A stretch of DNA of 19,946 bases, from NCBI GenBank assembly GCA_023807065.1, contig JAJJLU010000756.1:1-19946 (forward strand), read 5' to 3'. Below the pieces are notes generated by a model, which saw nothing but the letters and a program-made list of their open reading frames with translations, was not told the origin of the DNA and ran no database searches. This document shows, piece by piece, positions 1-8,538 of this stretch (positions are counted from its first letter, which is position 1; every line of letters starts with the position of its first letter). Origin of the DNA: Isotricha intestinalis (Eukaryota; Ciliophora; Litostomatea; Vestibuliferida; Isotrichidae). A program made the translations under genes and the position numbers.

Positions 1-20
1 CAATCCCCAATCCCCAAATC
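1..20. repeat. Telomere-like C-rich repeat at left end
   Basis: The window opens with CAATCCCCAATCCCCAAATC: a partial unit (CAAT), one CCCCAAT unit at 5-11 and one CCCCAAAT variant at 12-19. Four-C runs are almost absent from the rest of this strongly AT-rich window. A C-rich strand reading 5' to 3' inwards is the polarity of a left chromosome end. The unit resembles the C4A2 class of ciliate telomeres with an added T. Only about two and a half units are visible, so the telomere call is an inference. Confidence 0.6.
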
Positions 21-652
21 TATGAGTCTTTAATTAAAAATAAATTATAAAAAAATAAATCCTTTTCTTGAATTAAATATATTTGAGTTTTTTATTTTCT
101 AGATTTATAAAAATATTTATTTTTTAATTTAAAGATGGGAAATTATGGATAATATTATATTAAAATGAACTGATATAATTTAATAATTAATTAAATAAAT
201 TGAATAACTAAATAATTTCATTAAAACATAAATTAATCTAAAACTTTTAACTTTGGGAATATAAGATTATTTTTTTTCATTAATAATAATTCCTTAAATA
301 TTAGTTAAAATTTTTATTTTATTCTGCTCATATAATTTATTATATTTTTTATATTAATATAATGACTGAAATATTGATATTAAAAAGATAAGGAATATTT
401 TTGAGTTAAATTTTATTTTCTTTTTTAATGTGTTTTGAATATTTATTAATTTATTTTTTTTATTTCTTTGTGAAATTTGAAGAAAAAATATTTAAAAATA
501 CATAGATGTTTTAAAAGAAAAAACAAAATTGAGTATAGATTACAATTTAAGATAATAAAATATATAAATTATTTCTAAAATTTTAAATAAATAATTAATT
601 AAAAAACAACTAAAAAAAAATTAAATTTTCATCTTTAAAACCTAAATAACTT
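21..652. other. AT-rich non-coding subtelomeric stretch
   Basis: This stretch lies between the C-rich repeat and the stop codon of the CCDC22 gene. It is rich in A/T homopolymers, and I see no substantial open frame, tRNA-like cloverleaf or repeat family on either strand. It probably holds the 3' end of the CCDC22 transcript and subtelomeric spacer. Confidence 0.6.
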
Positions 653-2578
653 TTATTTATTTCCACTATTAGTTTTTTTAAGAAATTCAACTTGTTCTTT
701 TAATTGTTCCATATCATAACTTTTTAATTTACTTTTATATTCATCAACAGTATTAGTTAATTCTTTAAGTTTATATTTCTTTTTACTAGTTTCTAAAATA
801 TTTTTTTGAATATCATCATAACCACTTCCTAATTGCATAAAAGCTTTATAAACTTCAGAAATTTTTTTATTTTTTTTAGAATCATTAAATAAAGTTTCTT
901 CAATTTCATTATGAACTCTTTTTATAATTGAATTAAATCTATCAATTTTATTATCTGCTATTTTTAAATCATCTATATATTGACTAATATTTTTTCTTTC
1001 ATTTTCAATTTTTTTAGTTAAATCAGATATTCTATTAATAAATACATTTCTATTTACTCTAATTGGTATTTTTTGATATTCTTCATTTAAAAATTTAGCT
1101 AATTCTTCTTTCATTGCTATCTTAATTGTTATTTCTTCAATTTCTTTTTTTAAAACATCTATTTGTTCATATTTATAAGAATATTCTTTTTTTTTTGTTT
1201 CAACTGCGTTTTTTAATTCTTGGATTCTACCTTTTGCTTCTTTAGAATATTCTTCCCAATTTTTTATCATATCTCTATATTTTTCTTCTAATTTATCTAC
1301 TTCTTGAATAACTTCATTTTCTATTAATTCATTTTTTTGTAATTTTTTCATTTGCTCAAAAGCAGTCATTTGTTCTTGTATATCTTTTAATAATTCATTA
1401 TTTTCTTGTTTTAGATTTTCTAATTGTTCTAACATTGATGCTTTTTTTATTATATTATCTTCATGATTTTGCTTTAATTTTTCTATTTGATTTGTAACAT
1501 TTAATATTTCATTATTTAATTCATCTATTTCTTCGTTTTTTTTCTTTTTTTCTTCTTCAAAATTATTTATTATATTATCTAATTTTGATTTGTATAAATT
1601 TTCTTTTTCTTCTTCAGTTTTATTAATGTTTTCTTCGTTATTTGATTGAGAATACGACGATTGATTTATAATAGGAATATTACCAAATATTTCTTTATTT
1701 TTTTTTCTAATAATTTTTACATTATTAATAAAATTATTTTCCTTACAATTATGATATATAAAATTAATTGCTTTATTTCTTAAATTTATTGAATCAAGAA
1801 GTTCTTGATTAATACTTTTTTCATTATACTTATTAGATTTATTTTTATTTTTCAATTTATCAATTAAATAATTATGTTTTTGTTCTCCTCCAGCAGAATA
1901 TTTTAATAATTCATTATCTTTTTCTTGAATAATAAGTAAATTATTAGCAGAATCAATTTGCATTGAAGTATTTTTTCCCATATTATTAAATCCTTCAATA
2001 ATATTATTTGAATTCTCTTCCTTAATCTTCGATAAATTTTTCATTTTCAAATTATCAATTTTTAAAATATATTCATCAAGCATATTATCCTTATTAAAAT
2101 AGATATTATTATTTAATTCAGGAATAATCCAAATATCTTTATACCATTCATTTAAAGTTTTTCCAATTTTAATTTTACTCATATTTTTCTCAGTAATACC
2201 TTGAATATTATCACCTTGATCTGCATCATTACTAGTAATAATTTCTAAAGTAAATTCAATTATTCTTTGTTTATCTCTTTGAGAAGGATGTAATATAGAA
2301 TTCATACCTAAATCTCCTCTATAACCTAAATTTTTAATAAATTCTGCAATTTTTTGTGCTTCTTGATATTTTCTTGACATATCTAATGATGGTTTCTCTG
2401 GGAAAGATACATCCATTTGTTTTATTTGAATTATTCTATTTACTATTCTATGTATTATTATTCTAAAATCTTGATCTTGAATCTCTGCTATACTTGATAT
2501 TTTTTTTGATGGATCTTCTTGTTCTGGAAGACATCCTAATTGGTTTAAGGTTAGGATTAATAAATCAGAATCGTCCAT
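653..2578 (-). CDS. CCDC22: CCDC22-like subunit of the CCC endosomal recycling complex
   Basis: A 641-residue protein, close to the ~627 residues of human CCDC22. Residues 1-115 match the NN-CH (calponin-homology-like) head: it opens MDDSDLLILTLNQLG, where CCDC22 has an acidic start and a Leu-rich helix. The segment NLGYRGDLGMNSILHPSQRD at about 83-102 parallels the family's DLGYPLELGYQNFLYPSEPD. Residues ~200-320 are low-complexity and Asn/Lys-rich. Residues ~325-640 are a long coiled coil, with FNDSKKNKKISEVYKAF near the C-terminus matching the family's FKDAKKDDAVRKAYKYL. In animals CCDC22 pairs with CCDC93 and COMMD proteins to form the CCC complex, which works with WASH and Retriever in endosomal recycling; that role here is inferred from family. 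The start is supported by the head alignment. It is the first gene in from the chromosome end, with a TAA stop. Confidence 0.85.
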   Translation of the reverse strand: MDDSDLLILTLNQLGCLPEQEDPSKKISSIAEIQDQDFRIIIHRIVNRIIQIKQMDVSFPEKPSLDMSRKYQEAQKIAEFIKNLGYRGDLGMNSILHPSQRDKQRIIEFTLEIITSNDADQGDNIQGITEKNMSKIKIGKTLNEWYKDIWIIPELNNNIYFNKDNMLDEYILKIDNLKMKNLSKIKEENSNNIIEGFNNMGKNTSMQIDSANNLLIIQEKDNELLKYSAGGEQKHNYLIDKLKNKNKSNKYNEKSINQELLDSINLRNKAINFIYHNCKENNFINNVKIIRKKNKEIFGNIPIINQSSYSQSNNEENINKTEEEKENLYKSKLDNIINNFEEEKKKKNEEIDELNNEILNVTNQIEKLKQNHEDNIIKKASMLEQLENLKQENNELLKDIQEQMTAFEQMKKLQKNELIENEVIQEVDKLEEKYRDMIKNWEEYSKEAKGRIQELKNAVETKKKEYSYKYEQIDVLKKEIEEITIKIAMKEELAKFLNEEYQKIPIRVNRNVFINRISDLTKKIENERKNISQYIDDLKIADNKIDRFNSIIKRVHNEIEETLFNDSKKNKKISEVYKAFMQLGSGYDDIQKNILETSKKKYKLKELTNTVDEYKSKLKSYDMEQLKEQVEFLKKTNSGNK

Positions 2579-2648
2579 TTTTTTATATATTATTTTTAAT
2601 TTTTTTATATATTTAATTATTTTTAAAAAAAAATTATATTGAAATATT

Positions 2649-3152
2649 TTATTGTTGATTTTGCTTTTGATTTTGACTATAACTTTGGTTCATATTATAT
2701 TTTTGACCTATTAATTTTTCTGTATGTTTAATTTTATTGATTTCTCTTTGGACTTCAAATAATGATTCAAATATTAAATCATTATTTAAATTCTTAGATA
2801 TTGGAGCATTTCTCATAACATCTTCAAATGTGGTTAATCTAATATCATAATAATGTATTTTTTGTAATTCAAGTTCATTTAAATTATATACTTCTTGTTC
2901 TAATAAATCATCTATTAAACTATCACATACTTCATTCCAATTAATTGCTAATCTTTCTATAAAATTATTTATAAATTTTTCTAAAATTTTTGGATTATTT
3001 ATTGTTAATTGATTATGAAGTAATGATTGTAATAAATTATTTTGATTTTTCATTTTATTTAATTTTACTTTTAAACTTATTAATTCGTTTGATAAAAATA
3101 CATTTTGTTTTTTTTGTAATTCTAAAATATCTTCTTTTTTCACTTTTTCCAT
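2649..3152 (-). CDS. Small coiled-coil protein, function unknown
   Basis: A 167-residue protein I do not recognise. Residues ~5-45 form a heptad-rich coiled coil (EDILELQKKQNVFLSNELIS onwards). Residues ~55-95 look like amphipathic helices with acidic clusters (DSLIDDLLEQEVYNLNELEL). A second helical segment lies at ~125-150, and the protein ends in a Gln/Asn-rich tail (SQNQKQNQQ). There is no signal peptide or membrane segment. It lies 70 bases upstream of CCDC22 and 47 bases downstream of the membrane-protein gene, all on the same strand. The separate start and stop and the normal coding composition argue that it is a real gene. A cytoskeletal or scaffold role is possible but unsupported. 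Confidence 0.6.
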   Translation of the reverse strand: MEKVKKEDILELQKKQNVFLSNELISLKVKLNKMKNQNNLLQSLLHNQLTINNPKILEKFINNFIERLAINWNEVCDSLIDDLLEQEVYNLNELELQKIHYYDIRLTTFEDVMRNAPISKNLNNDLIFESLFEVQREINKIKHTEKLIGQKYNMNQSYSQNQKQNQQ

Positions 3153-3199
3153 TAATAAATTTTTAAATTTTATTTATACAATAATAAAAAATTATATAA

Positions 3200-4768
3200 T
3201 TAATTTAATTGACCATCTAAATTGTCTTTATTTCTTAATTGAGTCTTTTTCAATAATTCATCTCTTACATTTTTAATAGGAGTTTGACCAAATCTTTGTA
3301 AATTTAAATTAAATTCATTTTGTAATTGACTATTTATAACTCTATTAGCATGATCTTGATTTATTAAATTTAATTTATTCTGTAAAGCAACTTTCCAAAA
3401 ACAAAAAGTGAGGATTATTTTAATAAAACAATTTACAACAACTAAAATAATTCCTATTTGTCTTCTTAATAAGCCTAATCTTGGATTATCAAAAGGTAAA
3501 TATAAAGACCAAAAATTTATAATATAAATTATATAGCATATATCTATTATTATACTTGTAATTAATAATATAAGATAATAATATAAATTGTTTTTAGCAA
3601 ATATTTTTAATTCTATGAAAAATATAATAACACATATACCATACGTAATAAAATCAAATCTCAAAATCAATTCAAGTAAAATAGATATAAATAATACTTT
3701 ATTTAAAAAGAAAATAATTTTATCCCAAATAACTATAATATCTTTTCCTATTGTTTTCAAAACAATTTTTTCAACTTTATCACTTATTTCTATTTCATTT
3801 CCCATTGCTTTCGAAATATAATTTGAATTTTGACTTCTTGGAATTTGACTGAAATAATTTTTAAATATATTTTCCATTTGATTAATAGAAGTATTTAACA
3901 TAGAAATATTATCTTTTGAAGTATTAATAACATATTCAATTTTTATTATTTTCCTATTTAAATAATTAACAAGAGAATTAATCCAAAGATAACTCAATTC
4001 AAAATATTTATAATTTCTAGTTAATTGATTTTCTAAAAGTGTTTTTGGATTAATTGTATCAACTAATTTATCCTCTAAATCAGTTTTAATATATACTTGA
4101 ATATTGTTTTCTAATTGAGTCATAGAATAAATTTTAACTTCTTTAAAAGAATAAGGATTACATATATCAAAAGAAAGTTTTGTATCTCCATAATTAACAT
4201 GAATTTCTTTTATTCTTATTCCACTTTTATCTTCATTACTATTTATTCCTTTAAAAGTAAAATTAATTTTTGAATTATTTGTGGTTCCATCTTCACGAAT
4301 AATTTCATTAATTTGATTTTGAGTAATTTCAATTTTTGTTTTTTCTATTTCTTTCATTAATTGAATATTTTCATAGGCTATTTTATCTCTATTTTCTTTC
4401 ATTGTATTATATACTTGGAAATAACTTTTAAAGAAATCTAATAATTTAATTGGTTGATTAACATCAAATTTTGAAAAGTCTATAATATGATTAAATAATG
4501 TTTTATTAAAGGAATTTGGTTCTGATAATTGATCCAATATTATTATTATTTGAGATATAAATAATGAGTCATTTAATTTATGACCATATTTTTGTAATTC
4601 ATTTTCTATTAAATTCATATAACTTTCACTTTCTGGAATATTAATATTGTTATCATTATTGATATTACTATTATTTAAGTTATTTAATATTATAGCTGAA
4701 TTATCTTGGTCTATTAAATTATCACTTTTATTTAATTCATTATTATTTTGTTCTTTTACATGAATCAT
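3200..4768 (-). CDS. Four-helix integral membrane protein, unknown function
   Basis: A 522-residue protein. Residues 1-50 are Asn-rich and disordered. Residues ~50-340 are a soluble region with helices (FISQIIIILDQ, LLDFFKSYFQVY) and a predicted beta-rich part at ~165-245. Residues ~344-462 hold four tightly packed hydrophobic segments (about 350-368, 372-390, 396-420 and 437-460) with very short loops. The loop before the last helix, PFDNPRLGLLRRQIG, is basic and looks functionally constrained. Residues 465-522 form a charged C-terminal tail. There is no cleavable signal peptide, so both ends probably face the same side. I recognise no transporter, channel or enzyme signature. The gene sits between two unidentified small genes on the same strand, and the stop is TAA. 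Confidence 0.7.
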   Translation of the reverse strand: MIHVKEQNNNELNKSDNLIDQDNSAIILNNLNNSNINNDNNINIPESESYMNLIENELQKYGHKLNDSLFISQIIIILDQLSEPNSFNKTLFNHIIDFSKFDVNQPIKLLDFFKSYFQVYNTMKENRDKIAYENIQLMKEIEKTKIEITQNQINEIIREDGTTNNSKINFTFKGINSNEDKSGIRIKEIHVNYGDTKLSFDICNPYSFKEVKIYSMTQLENNIQVYIKTDLEDKLVDTINPKTLLENQLTRNYKYFELSYLWINSLVNYLNRKIIKIEYVINTSKDNISMLNTSINQMENIFKNYFSQIPRSQNSNYISKAMGNEIEISDKVEKIVLKTIGKDIIVIWDKIIFFLNKVLFISILLELILRFDFITYGICVIIFFIELKIFAKNNLYYYLILLITSIIIDICYIIYIINFWSLYLPFDNPRLGLLRRQIGIILVVVNCFIKIILTFCFWKVALQNKLNLINQDHANRVINSQLQNEFNLNLQRFGQTPIKNVRDELLKKTQLRNKDNLDGQLN

Positions 4769-4856
4769 TTTTAATTTTAAAATTAAAAATAAATATATTT
4801 CATTTAATTTAAATTAAGTGTTTATTATAATTATAATTCTTATTTATAATATAAAA

Positions 4857-5474
4857 TTAAACGTTTTTAGGATTATATAATTTTCTTCTAATACCTATAA
4901 GTTTACGTCTTAATTCTTTATAATCATCTCTTCCTCTAATTGTTAATTTTATACTTCTTTTTTCATTTGTATATTTTAAAAATGCATTTTGAATTAATCT
5001 TGGTGTTTCATTTTGATAAGTATATTCTTTAGGAAAATGATAATATTTTAAATATCTATCATTCACTATTTTAACACTTTCTTCTAAAGATTTTTCATTT
5101 TTTAATAAATTTAAAGGTTCAATTTTTTTTGGATAAGGTTTAAATAAATAAGTGTATTTTGTTTTTGGGATTTTTGATTTATTCGAACGAAGATTTGTAT
5201 CAGAAAAAAATTTGAAATTTTTAGTTAATCTATTTAAAGATTTATTTACAATAGTTCCAGAAATACATTGTACTGGTTTTCCAGAATCTAAACTTTTAGG
5301 TTCAATATTATCATATGATATTACAATATTCCTTATTTTATCTAATTTATTTAATTTTAAATTATTTTTATTCTGGTTTTTATAATTTTGATATGCTGTT
5401 CTTAATGGAATTATTGGTGAATTTATTAAAGAAAAACTAGTATATCTCGGAAAAATATTATAATCTGTTTTCAT
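4857..5474 (-). CDS. Small basic protein, unknown function
   Basis: A 205-residue, strongly basic protein (Lys/Arg-rich throughout) without membrane segments or a coiled coil. It is rich in Tyr, Pro and Phe spaced between basic residues, for example YTYLFKPYPKKIEPLNLL at about 108-125 and YLKYYHFPKEYTYQNETP near 143-160. Its C-terminus is an Arg-rich helix (DDYKELRRKLIGIRRKLY). Scattered aromatic and proline motifs of this kind are seen in microtubule-associated ciliary proteins, but I cannot assign a family. It is divergent from the plus-strand gene starting at 5525, with 50 bases between the two start codons. Confidence 0.6.
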   Translation of the reverse strand: MKTDYNIFPRYTSFSLINSPIIPLRTAYQNYKNQNKNNLKLNKLDKIRNIVISYDNIEPKSLDSGKPVQCISGTIVNKSLNRLTKNFKFFSDTNLRSNKSKIPKTKYTYLFKPYPKKIEPLNLLKNEKSLEESVKIVNDRYLKYYHFPKEYTYQNETPRLIQNAFLKYTNEKRSIKLTIRGRDDYKELRRKLIGIRRKLYNPKNV

Positions 5475-5524
5475 TAAATATAATATTATTTATTTAATCA
5501 TATTTAATTTTAAATCATTTAAAT
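5475..5524. promoter_or_regulatory. Short bidirectional intergenic spacer
   Basis: Fifty bases of almost pure A/T separate the start codons of two divergent genes (minus-strand start at 5474, plus-strand start at 5525). Any promoter elements for both genes must lie here or inside the genes. No specific motif can be named. The promoter role follows from position only. Confidence 0.4.
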
Positions 5525-6556
5525 ATGTATGAATTAGATAAAGAATCAATATTAAATATTATTAAATTAAGTAATGTTATCTTAAACTTTGATAATGATA
5601 AAAATCATTTATCTCTTCCTTTTTGTACATTTTATCCAAATAATTTAAATGTTTCTTTTGAAAATTATAAAGAATGCTCTTTATCATATTTTAATAATGT
5701 CAATCTTTTAAATGATGATTTAAATAAATATAAAAATGATTCATTGGATGGCAATGAAAAAGTTGAATTTTCAATAAATAAAGAATCAGATAATAATAAA
5801 AATATAGAAAATATTTTAGATAATTATTTAAAAAAGTTAAATCAAGTGTATATGAATAATGAAGAAAAATCAAAAACAAATTTAAATAAAAGTAGATATT
5901 TATTAAATGACCAAACTACATATTTGAGTCCAAAAAAAAATTATAGACCAAAAACTCCTACAAAAACTAATAAAATTAATAATGAAATGGTTTTTTCTCA
6001 AAGTCCATATACAAATATAAAAAGTGGTAATAATAGTTTTATTAACAACAATAATAACAATAGTTATATTAGTAATACCAATGATAATAAAAGTGAAAAT
6101 AATTATAATAATTATTATAATCGACAAAAAATAAATAGAGCTAATATTCATAATTATCAAGTTTCAAGTGATAATCAATTTATGGATGGAAAGAAGAAGA
6201 AAACAAATGCTTTAATAAAAGAAAAAGAAATGTTAAAAAGTATAATAGTTAAAAAATTAGCACATAAGGAAAGAGTAAATATAAGAAATGATTTTATGAC
6301 AGAAAAAGAAAAAGAAAAAAATGCTGATAAATTAAAAAAAAGAGATAATGTTAATATTGCTAAATGTGAAGGTTTATTAGAAATTAATTTAACAAGAAAT
6401 TTTACTCCTGATTTTGATAAAAACAGAAAAAAAAGAAAATATGTAAAGAAAAAAAAAGAAGAAGTTCCAATAGTTTATTGTAAAATTGATTTTGAATCAA
6501 TAAAAAAAAAAAATGATGTACTTAAATTAAAAACTCTTATAAAAGATAATAAATAA
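5525..6556 (+). CDS. Basic, Asn-rich, largely disordered protein
   Basis: A 343-residue protein of unknown family. The N-terminal ~60 residues look folded (ESILNIIKLSNVILNF, then LSLPFCTFYPNN). Residues ~85-115 are acidic and Asn-rich. Residues ~130-215 are disordered, with Ser-Pro/Thr-Pro sites in a basic context (YLSPKKNYRPKTPTK), an Asn run and an Asn/Tyr-rich patch. The C-terminal third is highly charged. It has an alpha-helical EKEMLKSIIVKKLAHKERV segment and a strong nuclear-localisation-like cluster, KNRKKRKYVKKKKEE, at about 300-314. A nuclear protein or kinase substrate is plausible. It is the only complete gene on the plus strand, and it converges on the NEK kinase gene with only 39 bases between stop codons. 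Confidence 0.6.
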   Translation: MYELDKESILNIIKLSNVILNFDNDKNHLSLPFCTFYPNNLNVSFENYKECSLSYFNNVNLLNDDLNKYKNDSLDGNEKVEFSINKESDNNKNIENILDNYLKKLNQVYMNNEEKSKTNLNKSRYLLNDQTTYLSPKKNYRPKTPTKTNKINNEMVFSQSPYTNIKSGNNSFINNNNNNSYISNTNDNKSENNYNNYYNRQKINRANIHNYQVSSDNQFMDGKKKKTNALIKEKEMLKSIIVKKLAHKERVNIRNDFMTEKEKEKNADKLKKRDNVNIAKCEGLLEINLTRNFTPDFDKNRKKRKYVKKKKEEVPIVYCKIDFESIKKKNDVLKLKTLIKDNK

Positions 6557-6595
6557 TTAAAAAAGAAATTTATTTTTTTGTGATATTTGCTTTTA

Positions 6596-8506
6596 TTATT
6601 TTTCTGCATTATGACATAAATTTTCATATTTATATAAATTAATTAATAAATCTATAAATTCATTTTGTTTCATTGGAATTACTTTCCTTAAATAATTTGA
6701 AATATTAATTATTACGTTATCAATATTATCATTATTATCATTTTGAATTTCAACATACTTTTCAAATATTTTATCAATATTTACTTCTTTTTTATATTTT
6801 TTAACTTCTTCTAAATAAAAATTATATTTCTTTTTATATTTCTCTAAATCACTTATTTTTTCATTTTTAATTATTTCATCTTTACACATTGTTTTATCAT
6901 CAGTACTATTATCATCATTAGTTAAATTGGATTTATCATCAGTTATTTCAGTATAATAATTATCAGAATTATTATCTATAATTTCATCATCAGAAATATT
7001 TTTTTCTTCTAATTTCTTCATATTAGAATTTACTTTAAAAGATTTAAATTTATAATTATATTTAATTATATCATTATTATTATTTGTAGTTTTTTCATCT
7101 AAAAAATCAGCAACTGAAATATTTTGTAAAGTACTTGACATTTTACTTTGTAATTTTAATAAAAAGTCTTCAGGATTTATTATATCTGCAGTTTTATTAT
7201 TCATTTGTCTTTGACTCGATTTAGGGGAATTTAAACTTATAATTCTTTTACTATCTCTAGGAAAAATTTTAATAGGAGTTAAATTTTGTTTAATTGAATT
7301 TTTTCTTTTTTCATTGTATTTAGTAGGAGTTTTAGGATAATCATATATTAAATCAGGTTTAAATATGATTTGTTTAGTTTTAATTTGGTTACTTTGTCTA
7401 GAAGGACTATTCTTTAAATAAGCAGAAACTTTACTATCTCTATAATTAACATTATTATTAGTAATAAAATTATTATTATTACTTGAATTTTTAGATAAAT
7501 TTTTAGTTTTCAAATTACCTCCTGAATTTTGTCTTTCATTAGATTTTGAATTTGATTTTCTCAATTTATCTTTATCTAAAAGAATCTTTTTAACATTCCT
7601 CTTTTCTAAAATAGGTAACATTTTATCATATATTCCGAATTTTTTGCTATTATCAATAAAAGCATTCATACAAATAACATCTTTAATAAAAGGTCTTTTA
7701 TAATAATTTTTTTCTAAAAGTAAATCAATAATTTTCCTAATATCATTACTACATTTAACATTAATATTCTCATATTTTCCTTTTAAGATTTTAATATATA
7801 AAGCAGCTTGATTAGAAGCATTAAAAGGATGTTTAAAAGTAACCATTTCATATAATATACAACCTAAAGCCCAAACATCACTTTTTTCATTATATGGTTT
7901 TTCTTCACAAATTTCAGGACTTAAATAATATGGTGTTCCTACAAAAGTATTTGCATGATTTGTTCCATTTAATATTTTTGCAACTCCTAAATCTCCAATT
8001 TTACAATTATAATCTTTTGTTAAAAATATATTTAATGTTTTTAAATCTCTATGTAATATTTTCTTCTTATGAATATGATATAATCCTAATGATATTTGAA
8101 TAAACATTTTCCATATTAAATTTTCTGGTAAAATTAAAGAAGAGAATGAATTATATGATTTGTTTGATAAGATTTTTGCTTTATATTGTTTCATATATGT
8201 TGATAAATCTCCTCCTTCACAATATTCCATTATAATATTTAAATTATTATCTTCTATAAAACTTTCATAATATTTTACTACATATTCAGAATTTAAAGAA
8301 GATAATATTGTTGCTTCATTTTTTATTGATTCAATATCTGTTGCATTATTTAAAGGAATTTGCTTTAAAACATATATAATATTTTCTTTTTCTACTTTAT
8401 ATACTTTTCCATAGGATCCTACTCCTATTTTTTCTTTAATTTTATAGCCTTTTAATTTTTCTTTAAATGTCATATTTTCCTCATTTAACATTTTAAAATT
8501 TTTCAA
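6596..8506 (-). CDS. NEK (NIMA-related) family Ser/Thr protein kinase
   Basis: A 636-residue protein with a complete protein kinase domain at about residues 21-285. The domain has the glycine loop GVGSYGKV (27-34), ATP-anchoring Lys48, helix-C Glu64, catalytic loop HRDLKTLNIF (Asp155, Lys157, Asn159), metal-binding DLG (Asp172) and activation-segment end GTPYYLSPE (190-198). SDVWALGCILYEM follows at ~209-221. The HRDLKxxNIF and GTPYYLSPE signatures, and DLG in place of DFG, point to the NEK family. A Ser-rich insert of roughly 15-20 residues lies around 108-126, between helices D and E. The C-terminal ~340 residues are mostly disordered, with Thr-Pro and Ser-Pro sites (PKTPTKYNEKR, SLNSPKSSQR), an acidic patch at ~500-550 and a short coiled coil near 560-585. 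NEKs act in ciliary, basal-body and mitotic control; ciliates usually have many, so no specific orthologue is claimed. All catalytic residues are present, so it should be active. Confidence 0.9.
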   Translation of the reverse strand: MKNFKMLNEENMTFKEKLKGYKIKEKIGVGSYGKVYKVEKENIIYVLKQIPLNNATDIESIKNEATILSSLNSEYVVKYYESFIEDNNLNIIMEYCEGGDLSTYMKQYKAKILSNKSYNSFSSLILPENLIWKMFIQISLGLYHIHKKKILHRDLKTLNIFLTKDYNCKIGDLGVAKILNGTNHANTFVGTPYYLSPEICEEKPYNEKSDVWALGCILYEMVTFKHPFNASNQAALYIKILKGKYENINVKCSNDIRKIIDLLLEKNYYKRPFIKDVICMNAFIDNSKKFGIYDKMLPILEKRNVKKILLDKDKLRKSNSKSNERQNSGGNLKTKNLSKNSSNNNNFITNNNVNYRDSKVSAYLKNSPSRQSNQIKTKQIIFKPDLIYDYPKTPTKYNEKRKNSIKQNLTPIKIFPRDSKRIISLNSPKSSQRQMNNKTADIINPEDFLLKLQSKMSSTLQNISVADFLDEKTTNNNNDIIKYNYKFKSFKVNSNMKKLEEKNISDDEIIDNNSDNYYTEITDDKSNLTNDDNSTDDKTMCKDEIIKNEKISDLEKYKKKYNFYLEEVKKYKKEVNIDKIFEKYVEIQNDNNDNIDNVIINISNYLRKVIPMKQNEFIDLLINLYKYENLCHNAEK

Positions 8507-8538
8507 AAAAATAAAATATATATTTACATAAAAATATA

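Noticed and set aside
1..652. tRNA or other RNA gene in the subtelomere
   Set aside because: No cloverleaf-compatible stems or GC-richer islands could be found by reading both strands.
3588..3821. Plus-strand frame inside the membrane-protein gene
   Set aside because: Shadow of the minus-strand coding sequence; no conserved motif and no spacing for its own promoter.
5903..6160. Antisense frame rich in Ile within the plus-strand Asn-rich gene
   Set aside because: It is the complement of Asn (AAT) codon runs, with no independent coding evidence.
5525..6556. Reassigned stop codons (ciliate UAA/UAG = Gln)
   Set aside because: All genes end at TAA at sensible positions, with short spacers following, and proteins match family lengths, so TAA is a true stop here.
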